Shown here: piece after piece, positions 58,501-62,693 of the stretch
Position numbering within the stretch: position 1 is the first letter of the stretch
Layout: each line of letters opens with the position of its first letter
Source of the DNA: Dromiciops gliroides
Taxonomy: Eukaryota > Chordata > Mammalia > Microbiotheria > Microbiotheriidae
Length of the DNA: 64,000 bases
Direction: 5' to 3'
Assembly: GCF_019393635.1 (NCBI RefSeq)
Contig: NC_057864.1
Location: forward strand, 481,856,117 to 481,920,116
The notes under the pieces: model-generated
The model's input: the letters and a program-made list of their open reading frames with translations, nothing else
The model's database searches: none
What the model was told of the DNA's origin: nothing
Program-made: the position numbers and the translations under genes

Positions 58501-61500
58501 GCTGACCCCAAGTCTAGACGGGCTGTCTCCTCATCTAAATGCTAGTGTAGAGTTTCATATTCATCCCTCTTAAATGTGAGCTGGTTCTCTTGAACCCATT
58601 GTTTTACCAAGCCTGTGAAGGTCTCTCCTCCAGCATGTTAGCAGCCCCTCCCCACTTTGTATCATTTGCCAATTTGTCAAGCATGCCACCTATTCCTTAC
58701 AGATACTGACCAGATTAGAACCCCAGGGAAAGGGAGGGGAAGATTCATTTATATGGTGCCTATTCTGTGCCAGGCACAGATAAGCAGCTTGTTTTTTCTT
58801 TCTTTCTTTCTTTTTTTGGCGGGGCAGTGAGGGTTAAGTGACTTGCCCAGGGTCACACAGCTAGTGTCAAATGTCTGAGGTCGGATTTGAACTCAGGTCT
58901 TCCTGAATCCAGGGCCGGCGCTCTATCCACTGCGCCACCTAGCTGCCCCCATGCAGCTTGTTTTTAAAACAGATATCTCATTTGTTTCTTATAGTAACTC
59001 TGGAAACTAGGTGCTATTATCCCTTTTTACCATTAAAGAAACTGAGGCACACAACTAGTAAGTATCTGAGGCCAGATTTGAACTCAGGTCTTCTAAATCA
59101 AGGCTTAGTGCTCATGCAGCTGTACCACCAGCTCCCTCCAGTTGATTTGATTCAATTTGCTTAACAGCTTGTTCTCTAAAACTTGTGAGATTTTCTTTGT
59201 TGTTTCTAACCTTTTTCAAAATTAATTGCTCTGTAGTCTCCAAATTGCTGTGTACCCTTATCTTCTCTACTCACCCATTTTCTTTTGAAAGTTTTGTTTT
59301 GTTTTGTTTTGTTTTTAATGAGGCAACTGGGGTTAAGTGACTTGCCCAGGGTCACACAGCTAGTGAGTGTTGTGTCTGAGGCTGGATTTGAACTCAGGTA
59401 CTCCTGATTCCAGGGCCGGTGCTCTATCCACTGCACCATCTAGCTGCCCACCCATTTTCTTTTAAGCATAGTACACAACACAATGCTTTGCACATAGTAG
59501 GTCAGCAACTGTTTCATAATCTCTAGGAGATTCTGGGTTTTGGCTACTTAGTCAGTACCTGCTGGAAAGGAGTAAGTATGAATTTATGTGTTATTATAGT
59601 TTGCAAATGTGAAGACACATGCGTCTGATTTGCAGAGTGCCAGGTGTGGGGAAAAAAAATTCATGGAAAGTTGAGAGGTTACCCCAGTGTTGTCAAGAAT
59701 CTTCTTTTATCCTTCCTTCTCTAGGCCTAAGAGGTTGAAAACAAATGCCATATCATGTTTCTAAAGACCAGAGCCTTCATGTTTATTTCCTTGGATTAGG
59801 CTTTCCATGATAAAGCATGAGGGTTTGAGGCTCTGGGGGCTGCTCTTCATTCCCTGCATGCCACGGCCTTTCATAACATCTCTTGTTGAGCAAAATGACT
59901 GTTCCTTCTTCCTCCAGGTTTCAGAGACAGATGTCTGAGCCCTGCCACCCTTTCCCTCCTGGCGACAATCGTCCAGGCTACCACCGACAGATGTCAGAGC
60001 CCATTGTCCCTGCAGCTCCCCCACCACCTCAGGGATTCAAACAAGAGTATCCTGACCCTCTCTATGAGCATGGTGTTCCAGGCATCCCTGGAGTGCCAAC
60101 ACATGGGTACCAGTCGCCAATGGGCATCAAGCAAGAGCCCAGGGATTACTGCATTGATTCAGGTTTGTATGATTCCATTCGTTATTCCAAGAATAGTTTC
60201 TGAGCACCACCAAGGTGCAAGACACTGGCCTGAGGCTCCTCGTTTGTTGTTGTTAGTCCAATGACACCATGAGGGTGACTGAAGCTTATTGAGACAGGAC
60301 GATGAGATCTGTTACCCTCAAGGGGTTTATACTCTCATAGGTGAATGACTGGAGGGAAGGGCATCAGCCATCACAAAAGGAGACAAGCGAGTGGGATTTT
60401 GTACACACTTAACATCAAAAGAGAACTCTAAACATTGTCTAGTCAGCAGTCCCACAAGAGGATGAGTTTCTCCTTCAGCCTCCTTAGGAGATTGCAAGGG
60501 AAGAGAAAGAAACAGCATCTACTGTAACAGGAAGACTAATGGAGCATTTCAGAGACACGGAGAGTCTAAATCAGGCCTCCCCTTTCCTGAGCCTGCACAC
60601 GCCGATCCTGAGATTGCAGACTCGGGTAGTTCTACCCTGCCCCCCCCCCCCCCGCTTGTTTGATGGCAGGCAGGCGGGCAAGGGGAAGGAAAGAAGCTGT
60701 TTAGGATTAGGCCCCTCAGGGACCTTCTTCCAGGATGCCACAGTGACAGACTGTTCCCAAGTCAAAGCTCCTCCAGAATCGAGTTTTTAGGATGCTGTTT
60801 CCAAAATGGACTGGACCTGGGAGCAGGGACATGAGCTATTGCTTGTAGCCTTGTTCCCGGTGTTGGGCCAGTCTGTTGGAATCCAGCAAACTCCCAAGGG
60901 TTTCAGAGTAGCTTCCAAGAGATCCTGGATTCACTGTTTCACTCTCCTTTTCTCTATGACATGTTTTCTAAACAGGATCTGTACTTCAGAGCTGCGGGTA
61001 ACCTGGCTCTCCCTGAGAGAACCTGCATTGGTGGTTGTTTTTTGATGTCCCTGTTCAGTCTATCTTGATGGCTCCTACCTGGAAAAAAAGTTCCAGTCAT
61101 TTCCCCAAGTCATTCAGTCACAAGCCTCAGAAGTGTGGCCTGGAAAGGCAACTGAAAGATCAGTGTTGAGTTACAGAGAGTATTGTTCAAGCTTCAGCTT
61201 GAACAACCCGACCCACGCTTGGAAATGAACCCGAGTGACCCACTTTGGCACATGGTGTTAAGTGAGACCGTCAGGGATGGGGGAAGGGAATTTACATCTC
61301 AGTTATGACAGCAGTTGCTGTCTTCTCAGCTTTCTCCTTCTACCCCAGCCCCGACCGGGGGCTCCATTCTGCTTTGCACCCAGACAGTAGTACAGGGACA
61401 TTTCAGAGGTTGTGGCCTCCACGCTGATCCCGACCTCTCTGTGCCCCTCTCTGGCTCAGGCCACCCGAGGCAGAGTGGAGCAGCTTCTCCTTACAGGGCC

Positions 61501-62693
61501 CAGTGTGCAAAAACCTCATTTATTGCTTTTACAAAAGGAGAACTAGAACTTTGTCATCCTCTCCAGGTCATGTTGAGCACGTCAGGCACCTGTTAGAGGG
61601 GCCCAAGGAGGAGTGAAAGGTCAGCCAATCAGGGCTCTGGCTGCTTCAGGCCAGAAAAACACAAAACTCCAGGGTGGGCCCTTTGTCCCTCTCGGATTTC
61701 CATGACGATTCTCATCCAGCTGATGCTGCTTCTTGGAGCCCTTGTGACCAAGTTATCCTACAATCCCCCTCCTGGGACTTCGCGCTTCTCTGGTGGATTC
61801 TCAGACAGTTTAAAGTAGATGTACCAGCTGTTGTATCCAGGTTCCTCAAACCTGAGCCAGACTGTGGGGCGAGAGAGTGGGGAGGTGGGAGGTTGTGCCC
61901 ATGGCGTGGACAGGTTCATCTGCCTTGGCTACTCATGAGCAGTGTGGTCAGGAGCTCTCCAAAGACGATGGTGCTTGAGTGTGTTCTTGGTTCACTTGAA
62001 TGCTCTCAGGAGACACTTGGCATATCCTTGCCAACCCTGCAAATCTCCTGGTACTGCTAGCTTTGGGCCTGCCCTTAAACCCCCTAATCTCTTTAGGTCT
62101 AAAAATACCCTGACCTCTGAATGTGATCATGGGCAGGCAAACGTGGCAGATGGGGAAGCTTCTCAAGCTGCTGTCCTTGCCCACCCAACCCCAGCAGCCT
62201 CTAAGGAGCCCGCTTGGGGCGGCAAAGCTTCTTTTTCTTACTGTTGGACACTTGAAAAATGAAAGGTATTAATATGATGTTGCAGTTTCCACAGTTCCTA
62301 ATAAACATATGCTTGCCTTCCCTCCAAGGGGGCCCGCTGGCACTCATAGGACCCTCTGCTTGACCTTTGGTTTGCCCAGGATTTCTCTCTTTGGCACAGT
62401 TCAATGGGAAGGGAACAATGGACTCCAGAGACCCGAGATCTTAGACTCTCCACCCGGCCCCACCTGTTACCTTGAAAGCTTCCCATGGTGTTTCCTTGGA
62501 TTCGTGCTTACTCGGTTCTGGCCTCTCCTTGTGGTAGCAGGTGGCTTAGGGGGAGAGTTCACTGCGGTGCCCCCTGGTATCCAGGTATCAGACGCTGCTG
62601 CATCACTGATCCCGCTTTGTGTTTTGCTTTCAGAAGTGCCTAACTGCCAGTCATCCTACATGAGAGGAGGCTATTTCTCCAGCAGCCATGATG
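13448..62693 (+). CDS. ETV5: ETS translocation variant 5 (ERM), 5' two-thirds of the coding region
   Basis: PEA3-subfamily ETS transcription factor acting in the nucleus. From knowledge of the family, it is activated downstream of FGF/RAS-MAPK and works in branching morphogenesis, spermatogonial stem cells and neural development. Coding exons are 13448-13492, 13619-13706, 13818-13865, 13962-14012, 40309-40438, 41317-41640, 59918-60162 and 62634-62693: 991 nt, or 330 codons plus one base. The protein starts [15 protein letters not shown]. The acidic activation domain lies at about residues 38-74, a PKIKRE-like SUMO site at about 87-91, a Pro/Ala/Gln-rich middle at about 122-228, twin RQMSEP phosphosite motifs at 232-237 and 252-257, and FKQE and IKQE SUMO-type motifs at about 269-272 and 299-302. 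Human ETV5 is about 510 residues, so the ETS domain and C-terminal tail lie right of the window. ETV1 and ETV4 are excluded by the closer match to remembered ETV5 sequence. No stop, frameshift or broken splice site was found. Confidence 0.96.
13619..13706 (+). CDS. ETV5: ETV5 exon 3
   Basis: Acceptor TTCTTTCAG|AAACCT and donor GAAG|GTAGTG. It is 88 nt long, encoding residues 16-44 plus the first base of Glu45. It contains the conserved [10 protein letters not shown] basic segment and the start of the acidic activation domain (DTDLAHDSE). The first residues (KPHPEDYRA) differ from the human sequence as I remember it. Confidence 0.95.
13818..13865 (+). CDS. ETV5: ETV5 exon 4 with a GC donor
   Basis: Acceptor AATTCCAG|AGTTG. 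It is 48 nt, phase 1 at both ends, encoding the helical core of the activation domain ([15 protein letters not shown], residues 46-60). The donor is GAAG|GCAAGT, a GC rather than GT dinucleotide in an otherwise strong consensus. Joining to exon 5 restores Ala61 and the remembered ETV5 sequence, so the GC site is the true junction. Confidence 0.93.
13962..14012 (+). CDS. ETV5: ETV5 exon 5
   Basis: Acceptor CTCCCCCCAG|CACAAG and donor AACC|GTAAGC. It is 51 nt, phase 1 at both ends, encoding residues 61-77 ([16 protein letters not shown] after Ala61). It closes the acidic activation domain, which in PEA3 proteins contacts Mediator MED25 (family knowledge). Confidence 0.94.
14700..15280. other. 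Candidate conserved non-coding element
   Basis: Unique, non-repetitive sequence 0.7-1.3 kb after exon 5 with clustered homeodomain-like words (gtaattgatg, attaattgctc, aatgtaatgg) and no coding signature. Conservation is inferred from its character and not measured. Confidence 0.3.
15319..15500. repeat. Compound (TG)n microsatellite
   Basis: Pure TG run, a GCGCGTTCGCGCAC interruption, then imperfect TGTGAG/TCTGTG units. Confidence 0.95.
15906..15927. repeat. Poly(T) tract
   Basis: Twenty-two T residues with no recognisable SINE attached. Confidence 0.9.
16118..16359 (+). mobile_element. tRNA-RTE type SINE, full length
   Basis: Head gggcagctaggtggtgctgc, core gccctgggcaagtcacttaa, then the RTE-like tail tgccaagaaaaccccaaatg / gggtcaccaagagtcagtca / caactgaacaac. 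The target-site duplication AATATTACA lies at 16105-16113 and 16360-16368. Confidence 0.88.
16575..17050 (-). mobile_element. CR1/L3-type LINE fragment, antisense
   Basis: Matches the remembered L3/CR1 3' pattern in antisense: gagttgaagggaacctttga, acattctcaaaaagtggtca, cattggtccagtttctgctctc, gacagcccttcagatatttg. Confidence 0.65.
17072..17247. mobile_element. hAT-type non-autonomous DNA transposon
   Basis: Terminal inverted repeats caggggttctcacc and cttaagaacccct bound a 176-bp AT-rich element. A more diverged relative in the same orientation lies at 57540-57722. No clear 8-bp duplication is left. Confidence 0.6.
17523..17608 (-). mobile_element. WSINE1-like SINE, antisense, internally deleted
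   Basis: gaggcaataggggttaagtgg to gccacctagctgcccc. The segment between the core and ccaggaccagtgctct is missing. Confidence 0.75.
17740..18075 (+). mobile_element. L2-type LINE 3'-end fragments
   Basis: An old fragment (acatttattatgtacctcct, accaggtactgtgctaacac) is followed by the L2 3' terminus pattern gttagattggaagctccttg / caggcagggatcatc / agcacagtgcctggcacatg / aatgtttattgac. Confidence 0.65.
18323..18459 (-). mobile_element. WSINE1-like SINE, antisense
   Basis: From ggggttaagcgatttgcccag-like core to gccacctacttgccc head. The flanking repeat GCCAGATT (18315-18322 and 18463-18470) is a short target-site duplication. The poly(T) side is replaced by a G-rich run. Confidence 0.8.
20540..20700 (+). 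repeat. MIR/THER1-type SINE
   Basis: Sense pattern cctcagtttctccatctgta, then gaactttgtaaaaccttaaa typical of THER1-like tails. Confidence 0.5.
20890..21055 (+). repeat. MIR/THER1-type SINE
   Basis: Sense pattern gctgtgtgacttggggcaag, tacctcaggattgttgtgc, agtgctttgtaaacctcaaa. Confidence 0.55.
21398..21566 (-). mobile_element. WSINE1-like SINE, antisense
   Basis: T/G-rich tail, gccagggtcacacagctagt-type core, gccacctagctgcccc head. The target-site duplication AGTTATTGG lies at 21389-21397 and 21568-21576. Confidence 0.88.
21839..21968 (-). mobile_element. WSINE1-like SINE, antisense, internal deletion
   Basis: Perfect 15-bp target-site duplication AAGCAGAGGGTTTTT at 21824-21838 and 21969-21983. 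The element lacks the ctagtaagtgtc segment between core and head (gtcacacaggatttgaactc junction). Confidence 0.92.
24997..25010 (-). promoter_or_regulatory. RFX X-box-like motif
   Basis: Read on the minus strand it is GTTGCCATGGAGAC, 12 of 14 bases matching the palindromic X-box GTTGCCATGGCAAC. It sits in unique sequence of intron 5. Motif evidence only. Confidence 0.3.
25340..25500 (+). repeat. MIR/CORE-type SINE, old
   Basis: Sense pattern aagtaccagctgtgtcactt, tcaatacttaacccctctgg, tgagtggattggtcc, ttctatgatcc. Confidence 0.5.
25794..25934 (+). mobile_element. WSINE1-like SINE
   Basis: Head gggggcagctaggtggtgca to tail ccctcattgccctgc plus poly(A). It is inserted in the tail of an older MIR-like element. 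Its 3' end and the following flank recur about 220 bp downstream (see 25891-26190). Confidence 0.88.
26075..26156 (+). mobile_element. SINE 3'-end fragment
   Basis: Only the 3' core of the SINE is present (tagctgtgtgaccctgggca to cattgccctgc plus poly(A)), preceded by ttggtaaggcaattgg. Its downstream flank resembles the flank of the full SINE at 25794. Confidence 0.75.
28985..29160 (-). repeat. MIR/CORE-type SINE, old
   Basis: Antisense copy: gatcttgcaataaccccgat, gaggtgggaagtttaa, aggaaaactaagtcttggca. Confidence 0.5.
29210..29490 (-). repeat. Two overlapping MIR/CORE-type fragments
   Basis: Antisense copies: cagagctagaagggacctta, ggaggagaaactgaggcata, gacccagatcttcttgactc; then a second ggaaactgagaccccagaag with gctcaaggtcacccaggtag. 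Confidence 0.6.
30382..30414 (+). repeat. (CAG)n trinucleotide repeat
   Basis: About ten CAG units with one CAA interruption. Intronic; the minus strand reads poly-Cys or poly-Ala in non-coding frames. Confidence 0.9.
31340..31735 (+). mobile_element. Non-LTR retrotransposon ORF2 C-terminal remnant
   Basis: Conceptual translation shows [18 protein letters not shown], then [12 protein letters not shown] and GAVLYEQSR. This matches the conserved tail (KRYKDTLK ... ID..TWE..A.DRPAW ... GA..FE..R) that I recall from RTE-like LINE proteins. After a frameshift near 31500-31590 a CLACGRAF zinc-finger start appears (about 31603-31626). A stop, TGA, follows at once. The 3' end gatgtcattggtcctcttag / agaatgaaggatgaacagca resembles a marsupial LINE terminus. 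A decayed, non-functional copy. Confidence 0.6.
31750..32960 (+). mobile_element. L2 LINE 3' region
   Basis: Long pyrimidine-rich L2-like segment. It includes cctgttggacatttccatag, aacctaaattcattatcttt, tgagacctttcctgatctcc, then the terminal pattern gaatgccagctccctgaggg / caagagaccc / gtgcttgttggttggttgat. Stops and frameshifts leave no intact protein. Confidence 0.75.
33200..33400 (+). repeat. MIR/CORE-type SINE
   Basis: Sense pattern ctggagtcacaggacttggg, ttgcctgtgtgaccttgggc, cctgggccttggttttcgca, gatgaagggactggactgga. Confidence 0.65.
33863..34011 (-). mobile_element. WSINE1-like SINE, antisense
   Basis: Poly(T), gcagggcaatgggggttaag core, caccacctagccgcccc head. The target-site duplication ATAATATTACTTCT / ATAATCTTACTTCT (33849-33862 and 34012-34025) has one mismatch. 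Confidence 0.9.
34185..34320 (-). repeat. MIR/CORE-type SINE fragment
   Basis: Antisense pattern gatttaagtgatctacccag, tgtcacacatccaggag, gaacccagggctttccgact, ccatgctgcctt. Confidence 0.55.
34730..34880 (+). mobile_element. L2 LINE 3' terminus
   Basis: ccctctctcccttgctggat, taccagctccatgaggagag, then a 3' end caaatatttgttcactcagt. Confidence 0.55.
35632..35815 (+). mobile_element. tRNA-RTE type SINE, 5' truncated
   Basis: ctggagtcaggaggacctga, then cctcagtttcctcatctgta, then the RTE-like tail gccaagagaaccccaaatgg / ggtcctgaagaatcagacat. The tRNA-like head is missing. Confidence 0.8.
35870..36131 (+). mobile_element. L2 LINE 3' region
   Basis: ctcaaggcttagttcaaatg, then tcccaataaaagataagctc / cttgagggcaggagctgttg, the L2 3' terminus. 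Two SINE insertions follow in its end. Confidence 0.7.
36133..36272 (-). mobile_element. WSINE1-like SINE, antisense, nested
   Basis: Poly(T) of about 23, shortened core (tcacacagctagtaag deleted), gccacctagctgcctc head. It is flanked by TGTATTCC on both sides (36124-36131 and 36274-36281). Confidence 0.85.
36300..36359 (-). mobile_element. SINE 3' fragment, antisense
   Basis: tttgtaggacaacgagggtt / aagtgacttgcccagaatca / cacaactagt, then GCATCTTTGTATTCC, which also occurs left of the neighbouring SINE at 36117-36131. The tRNA-like half is absent. Confidence 0.75.
36937..38350 (-). mobile_element. CR1/L3-type LINE, antisense
   Basis: Extended match to the remembered CR1/L3 pattern: tttgagttggaagggaccc, ttccagatattgaaaggcag, cctggacccag-like stretches, tttgcatcctataaaaatga, catgccatccatgcctttat, cactgatgaaaacgttcagt, aaaagtctaggtaaactata. 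About 1.4 kb, decayed, no intact frame. Confidence 0.75.
38420..38960 (+). mobile_element. CR1/L3-type LINE, sense
   Basis: Sense-strand CR1/L3 pattern: ccacatctggagtgtcgcgg, tcagttcttgatgccac, gagtatcaagaaaacaaagg, aatgagaatgcttagcctac, ggagctgtctccaagtggaa, gtagtgggtcccacctcatt. It faces the antisense copy immediately to the left. Confidence 0.75.
39850..39995 (-). mobile_element. L2/CR1-clade LINE 3'-end fragment
   Basis: agcatttattaagggcttac / tatgtgccaagcactgggct / gtccctgcccacaaggagct. Family and orientation tentative. Confidence 0.55.
40309..40438 (+). CDS. ETV5: ETV5 exon 6
   Basis: Acceptor TTTTTGCTGCCCTCAG and donor TATTG|GTAGGT. It is 130 nt, residues 78-120 plus two bases of Cys121. 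It begins [14 protein letters not shown]. The IKRE motif (40338-40349) fits the SUMO consensus reported for PEA3 factors. The rest ([19 protein letters not shown]) is nearly identical to remembered mammalian ETV5. Confidence 0.96.
40439..41316 (+). other. ETV5: ETV5 intron 6, 878 bp
   Basis: GTAGGT to TTCTGTTTACAG. Unique AT-rich sequence with no SINE recognised and no additional exon seen. Confidence 0.85.
41317..41640 (+). CDS. ETV5: ETV5 exon 7, Pro/Gln-rich
   Basis: Acceptor TTTACAG|TGCC and donor CGAG|GTAGGT. It is 324 nt, completing Cys121 and encoding residues 122-228 plus two bases of Arg229. It starts [20 protein letters not shown], which carries TPP/SP sites suited to MAPK. A Pro-Ala-Thr stretch at 172-189 (41468-41521) and a Gln5 run at 197-201 (41543-41557) follow, ending in the conserved [14 protein letters not shown]. 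The Pro-Ala-Thr stretch is longer than in the human protein as I remember it. Confidence 0.96.
41960..42150 (+). repeat. MIR/CORE-type SINE
   Basis: ggtggtgtggtacagtgaac, ttggacttggagtcaggcag, cctcagtttccttatctgta, aaggtcccttccagctctgt. Confidence 0.65.
43500..43640 (-). mobile_element. L2/CR1-clade LINE 3'-end fragment
   Basis: agtaaacatttattaggtac / ctactgtgagccaggcactg / gttcctgcctcaaagggctt. A shorter relative is at 43815-43850. Confidence 0.55.
44030..44280 (+). mobile_element. L2 LINE 3' terminus
   Basis: Ends with the pattern cccattagaatgggagctcc / ctgagggcaagaacagtatt / gatgcttagcatcctgccta. Confidence 0.65.
44536..45720 (-). mobile_element. BovB/RTE LINE, 3' part with ORF2 C-terminus
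   Basis: The minus strand encodes a recognisable RTE-BovB ORF2 end within 45220-44804. It shows [40 protein letters not shown], then [13 protein letters not shown] and [20 protein letters not shown]. The 3' UTR (45220 side to 44536) and upstream coding stretch (to about 45720) match remembered bovine BovB antisense sequence, e.g. ctgcagtcactatctgcagt and tctcatcctctgcca. It is 5' truncated and not intact. BovB is known for horizontal transfer among vertebrates. Confidence 0.88.
46499..46546. repeat. (GT)n microsatellite
   Basis: Uninterrupted GT run of about 24 units. Confidence 0.97.
46550..46660 (+). mobile_element. L2 LINE 3' fragment
   Basis: tctatgagaatggaagaaca, aggactgtcttggttgctta, actcccatcccttagcacaa. 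Confidence 0.5.
47660..48480 (+). mobile_element. L2 LINE, reverse-transcriptase-proximal remnant
   Basis: Contains L2-like coding decay: ctggttctcctcttacctcc, ccctaaggctcagtcctcag / ccctgttttctctcag (remnant of the GSVLGPLLFS-type motif), and later acagtttgatccttactgcc. No intact frame. Confidence 0.6.
48640..48750 (-). mobile_element. L2/CR1-clade LINE 3'-end fragment
   Basis: agatatttactaattgctta / gcatgcaaggcactgtgcct / gcctgccctcaaggggcttg. Confidence 0.5.
48755..49140 (+). repeat. Two MIR/CORE-type SINEs in tandem
   Basis: Two sense copies in a row: ttagagtcagaggactgagt with cctgtgtgaccttgggcaag and aatgaaggggttggactagt; then cttggagtcacagaacataa with ctgtgtgaccttgggcaagt and gggatgacttagatggcctc. 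Confidence 0.65.
49182..49354 (+). mobile_element. WSINE1-like SINE
   Basis: Near-consensus copy (gggggcggctaggtggcgca to acccccattgcctcac) with (A)n(GAAA)n tail. Perfect 14-bp target-site duplication AGAAACATTCTACT at 49168-49181 and 49355-49368. Confidence 0.95.
49440..49880 (-). other. Unrecognised coding-like fragment
   Basis: A 109-codon open frame on the minus strand (49772-49443) contains [20 protein letters not shown] and other ordinary-composition sequence. I do not recognise the family. It lacks splice context with ETV5. A decayed transposon protein is the likeliest origin, inferred only from the setting. Confidence 0.25.
50420..51075 (-). mobile_element. L1 LINE 3' end with ORF2 C-terminal remnant
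   Basis: The minus strand (50976-50773) encodes [15 protein letters not shown], then [20 protein letters not shown], matching the C-terminal L1 ORF2 pattern YTMEYYAAIKKDEF. The flanking sequence, e.g. cattccccaatggatgggca and accacaaaaagagctgttgt, is the familiar antisense marsupial L1 segment. 5' truncated, with decayed 3' UTR containing a 23-bp tandem duplication. Confidence 0.85.
50709..50754. repeat. 23-bp tandem duplication
   Basis: Two exact, adjacent copies of a 23-base AT-rich unit beginning AAGATTTTTATTTAA (50709-50731 and 50732-50754), inside the L1 3' region. Confidence 0.9.
51119..51307 (-). mobile_element. WSINE1-like SINE, antisense, with expanded tail
   Basis: Tail region is a (TCNTCT)n/(TTCTT)n pyrimidine microsatellite (51119-51174), followed by core ggttaagtgacttgcccaag and head accacctagctgcc. 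Perfect 13-bp target-site duplication CCTTTGTGTCTTC at 51106-51118 and 51308-51320. Confidence 0.93.
51321..52390 (+). mobile_element. Probable L2-like LINE remnant
   Basis: Pyrimidine-rich segment with L2-like phrases (gatcccaacccctcccacct, tctacagcagattagaagct; later taagaacgtaagttccttcc and cttgtattcctggtgcataa as a 3' terminus). Family assignment is by resemblance only. Confidence 0.45.
52505..52800 (+). repeat. MIR/MAR-type CORE-SINE, long copy
   Basis: gtagttgatagagtgccaga, gacctgagttcaaacccagt, atttactagctgcatgaccc, tcctcatctgtaaaatgaga, tatcatgaggatgaaatgaa, acagtgcctggaacatgtaa; ends in a GGTGGT/GGCAGC-rich simple repeat. Confidence 0.7.
53500..53700 (-). repeat. MIR/CORE-type SINE
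   Basis: atcccgtgaggcaggaaggg, gggttaagtgacttgccaag, attcagacctaggtcttcca. Confidence 0.55.
54160..55030. other. AT-rich unique sequence, candidate conserved element
   Basis: No repeat recognised. Homeodomain-like words (ttaatgatac, gtaattttaattcc, aataaacattaatagg) are frequent. A regulatory role is inferred only. Confidence 0.25.
55030..55053. repeat. Poly(T) tract
   Basis: Twenty-four T residues, without a recognisable SINE. Confidence 0.9.
56890..57068 (+). repeat. MIR/CORE-type SINE
   Basis: acggtttggtataatggaag, cctcagtttcctcatctgta, agggttggaatagacagtct, caagttctagatctt. Confidence 0.65.
57069..57340 (+). repeat. THER1/MIR-type CORE-SINE, nearly full length
   Basis: gcatagaacctggagtcaga, gagttcaaatccagccttga, tactagttgtgtgaccctgg, cctcacagggttcttgtgag, gtaaagcatttagcacatag, tataaatgttaggccagtgt. 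Confidence 0.72.
57540..57722. mobile_element. hAT-type non-autonomous DNA transposon, diverged
   Basis: Same internal order as 17072-17247 (gtacccctttgccagcagcc, taggattgcagaggaaacca, caaaatatttttttaaaaat, gcccaggttcagaactcttg). The left terminal repeat is weak. Confidence 0.5.
58397..58511. mobile_element. Short hAT non-autonomous element (MER5/Charlie-like)
   Basis: Inverted ends caggggtcagcaaactac and gtagcttgctgaccccaa bound a 115-bp element. It is flanked by the perfect 8-bp duplication GTCTAGAC (58389-58396 and 58512-58519), the length expected for hAT transposons. Confidence 0.85.
58540..58740 (-). mobile_element. CR1/L3-type LINE fragment
   Basis: gcccctccccactttgtatc / atttgccaatttgtcaagca / tgccacctattccttacaga, resembling the antisense CR1/L3 pattern. 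Confidence 0.6.
58797..58952 (-). mobile_element. WSINE1-like SINE, antisense
   Basis: (TTTC)n/poly(T) tail, ggggcagtgagggttaagtg core, gcgccacctagctgccccc head. Perfect 13-bp target-site duplication GCAGCTTGTTTTT at 58784-58796 and 58953-58965. It splits an older MIR-like element. Confidence 0.93.
58966..59135 (-). repeat. MIR/CORE-type SINE
   Basis: aactctggaaactaggtgct, attatccctttttaccatta, gaaactgaggcacacaacta, aactcaggtcttctaaatca. Confidence 0.65.
59287..59449 (-). mobile_element. WSINE1-like SINE, antisense
   Basis: (TTTTG)n tail, ggggttaagtgacttgccca core, caccatctagctgccc head. Perfect 14-bp target-site duplication ACCCATTTTCTTTT at 59273-59286 and 59450-59463. About 470 bp upstream of ETV5 exon 8. 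Confidence 0.93.
59918..60162 (+). CDS. ETV5: ETV5 exon 8
   Basis: Acceptor TTCTTCCTCCAG and donor TTCAG|GTTTGT. It is 245 nt, completing Arg229 and encoding residues 230-310 plus one base of Glu311. It has two RQMSEP motifs with serines at 59934-59936 and 59994-59996, equivalent in position to ETV1 Ser191/Ser216, known RSK/PKA-type sites. SUMO-type motifs FKQE (60036-60047) and IKQE (60126-60137) follow. About five residues (PPQPGVPGD region in human, by memory) are shortened to PPGD. Confidence 0.96.
60163..62633 (+). other. ETV5: ETV5 intron 8, 2.47 kb
   Basis: GTTTGT to TTTTGCTTTCAG. Contains a poly(C) run at 60640-60653. Otherwise unique sequence; no SINE or further exon recognised. Confidence 0.85.
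60640..60653. repeat. Poly(C) run
   Basis: About 14 consecutive C residues. Confidence 0.9.
62634..62693 (+). CDS. ETV5: ETV5 exon 9
   Basis: Acceptor TTTTGCTTTCAG and donor GATG|GTAAGC. It is 60 nt, phase 1 at both ends, encoding [20 protein letters not shown] (residues 311-330) plus one base. In human ETV5, as remembered, the next residues lead toward the ETS domain, which lies outside the window. Confidence 0.95.

Larger units (their letters stand above)
41641..59917 (+). other. ETV5: ETV5 intron 7, 18.3 kb
   Basis: GTAGGT at 41641 to CTTCCTCCAG at 59917. It holds BovB, L2, L1 and SINE insertions listed separately. Stretches where I recognise nothing include 42200-43000, 45830-46490, 46700-47600, 49440-50400, 52800-53400, 53750-56880 and 57730-58390. 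Confidence 0.85.

Noticed and set aside
59883..59917. In-frame ATGs just before exon 8
   Set aside because: They lie in the polypyrimidine/acceptor region; nothing suggests a start site there.
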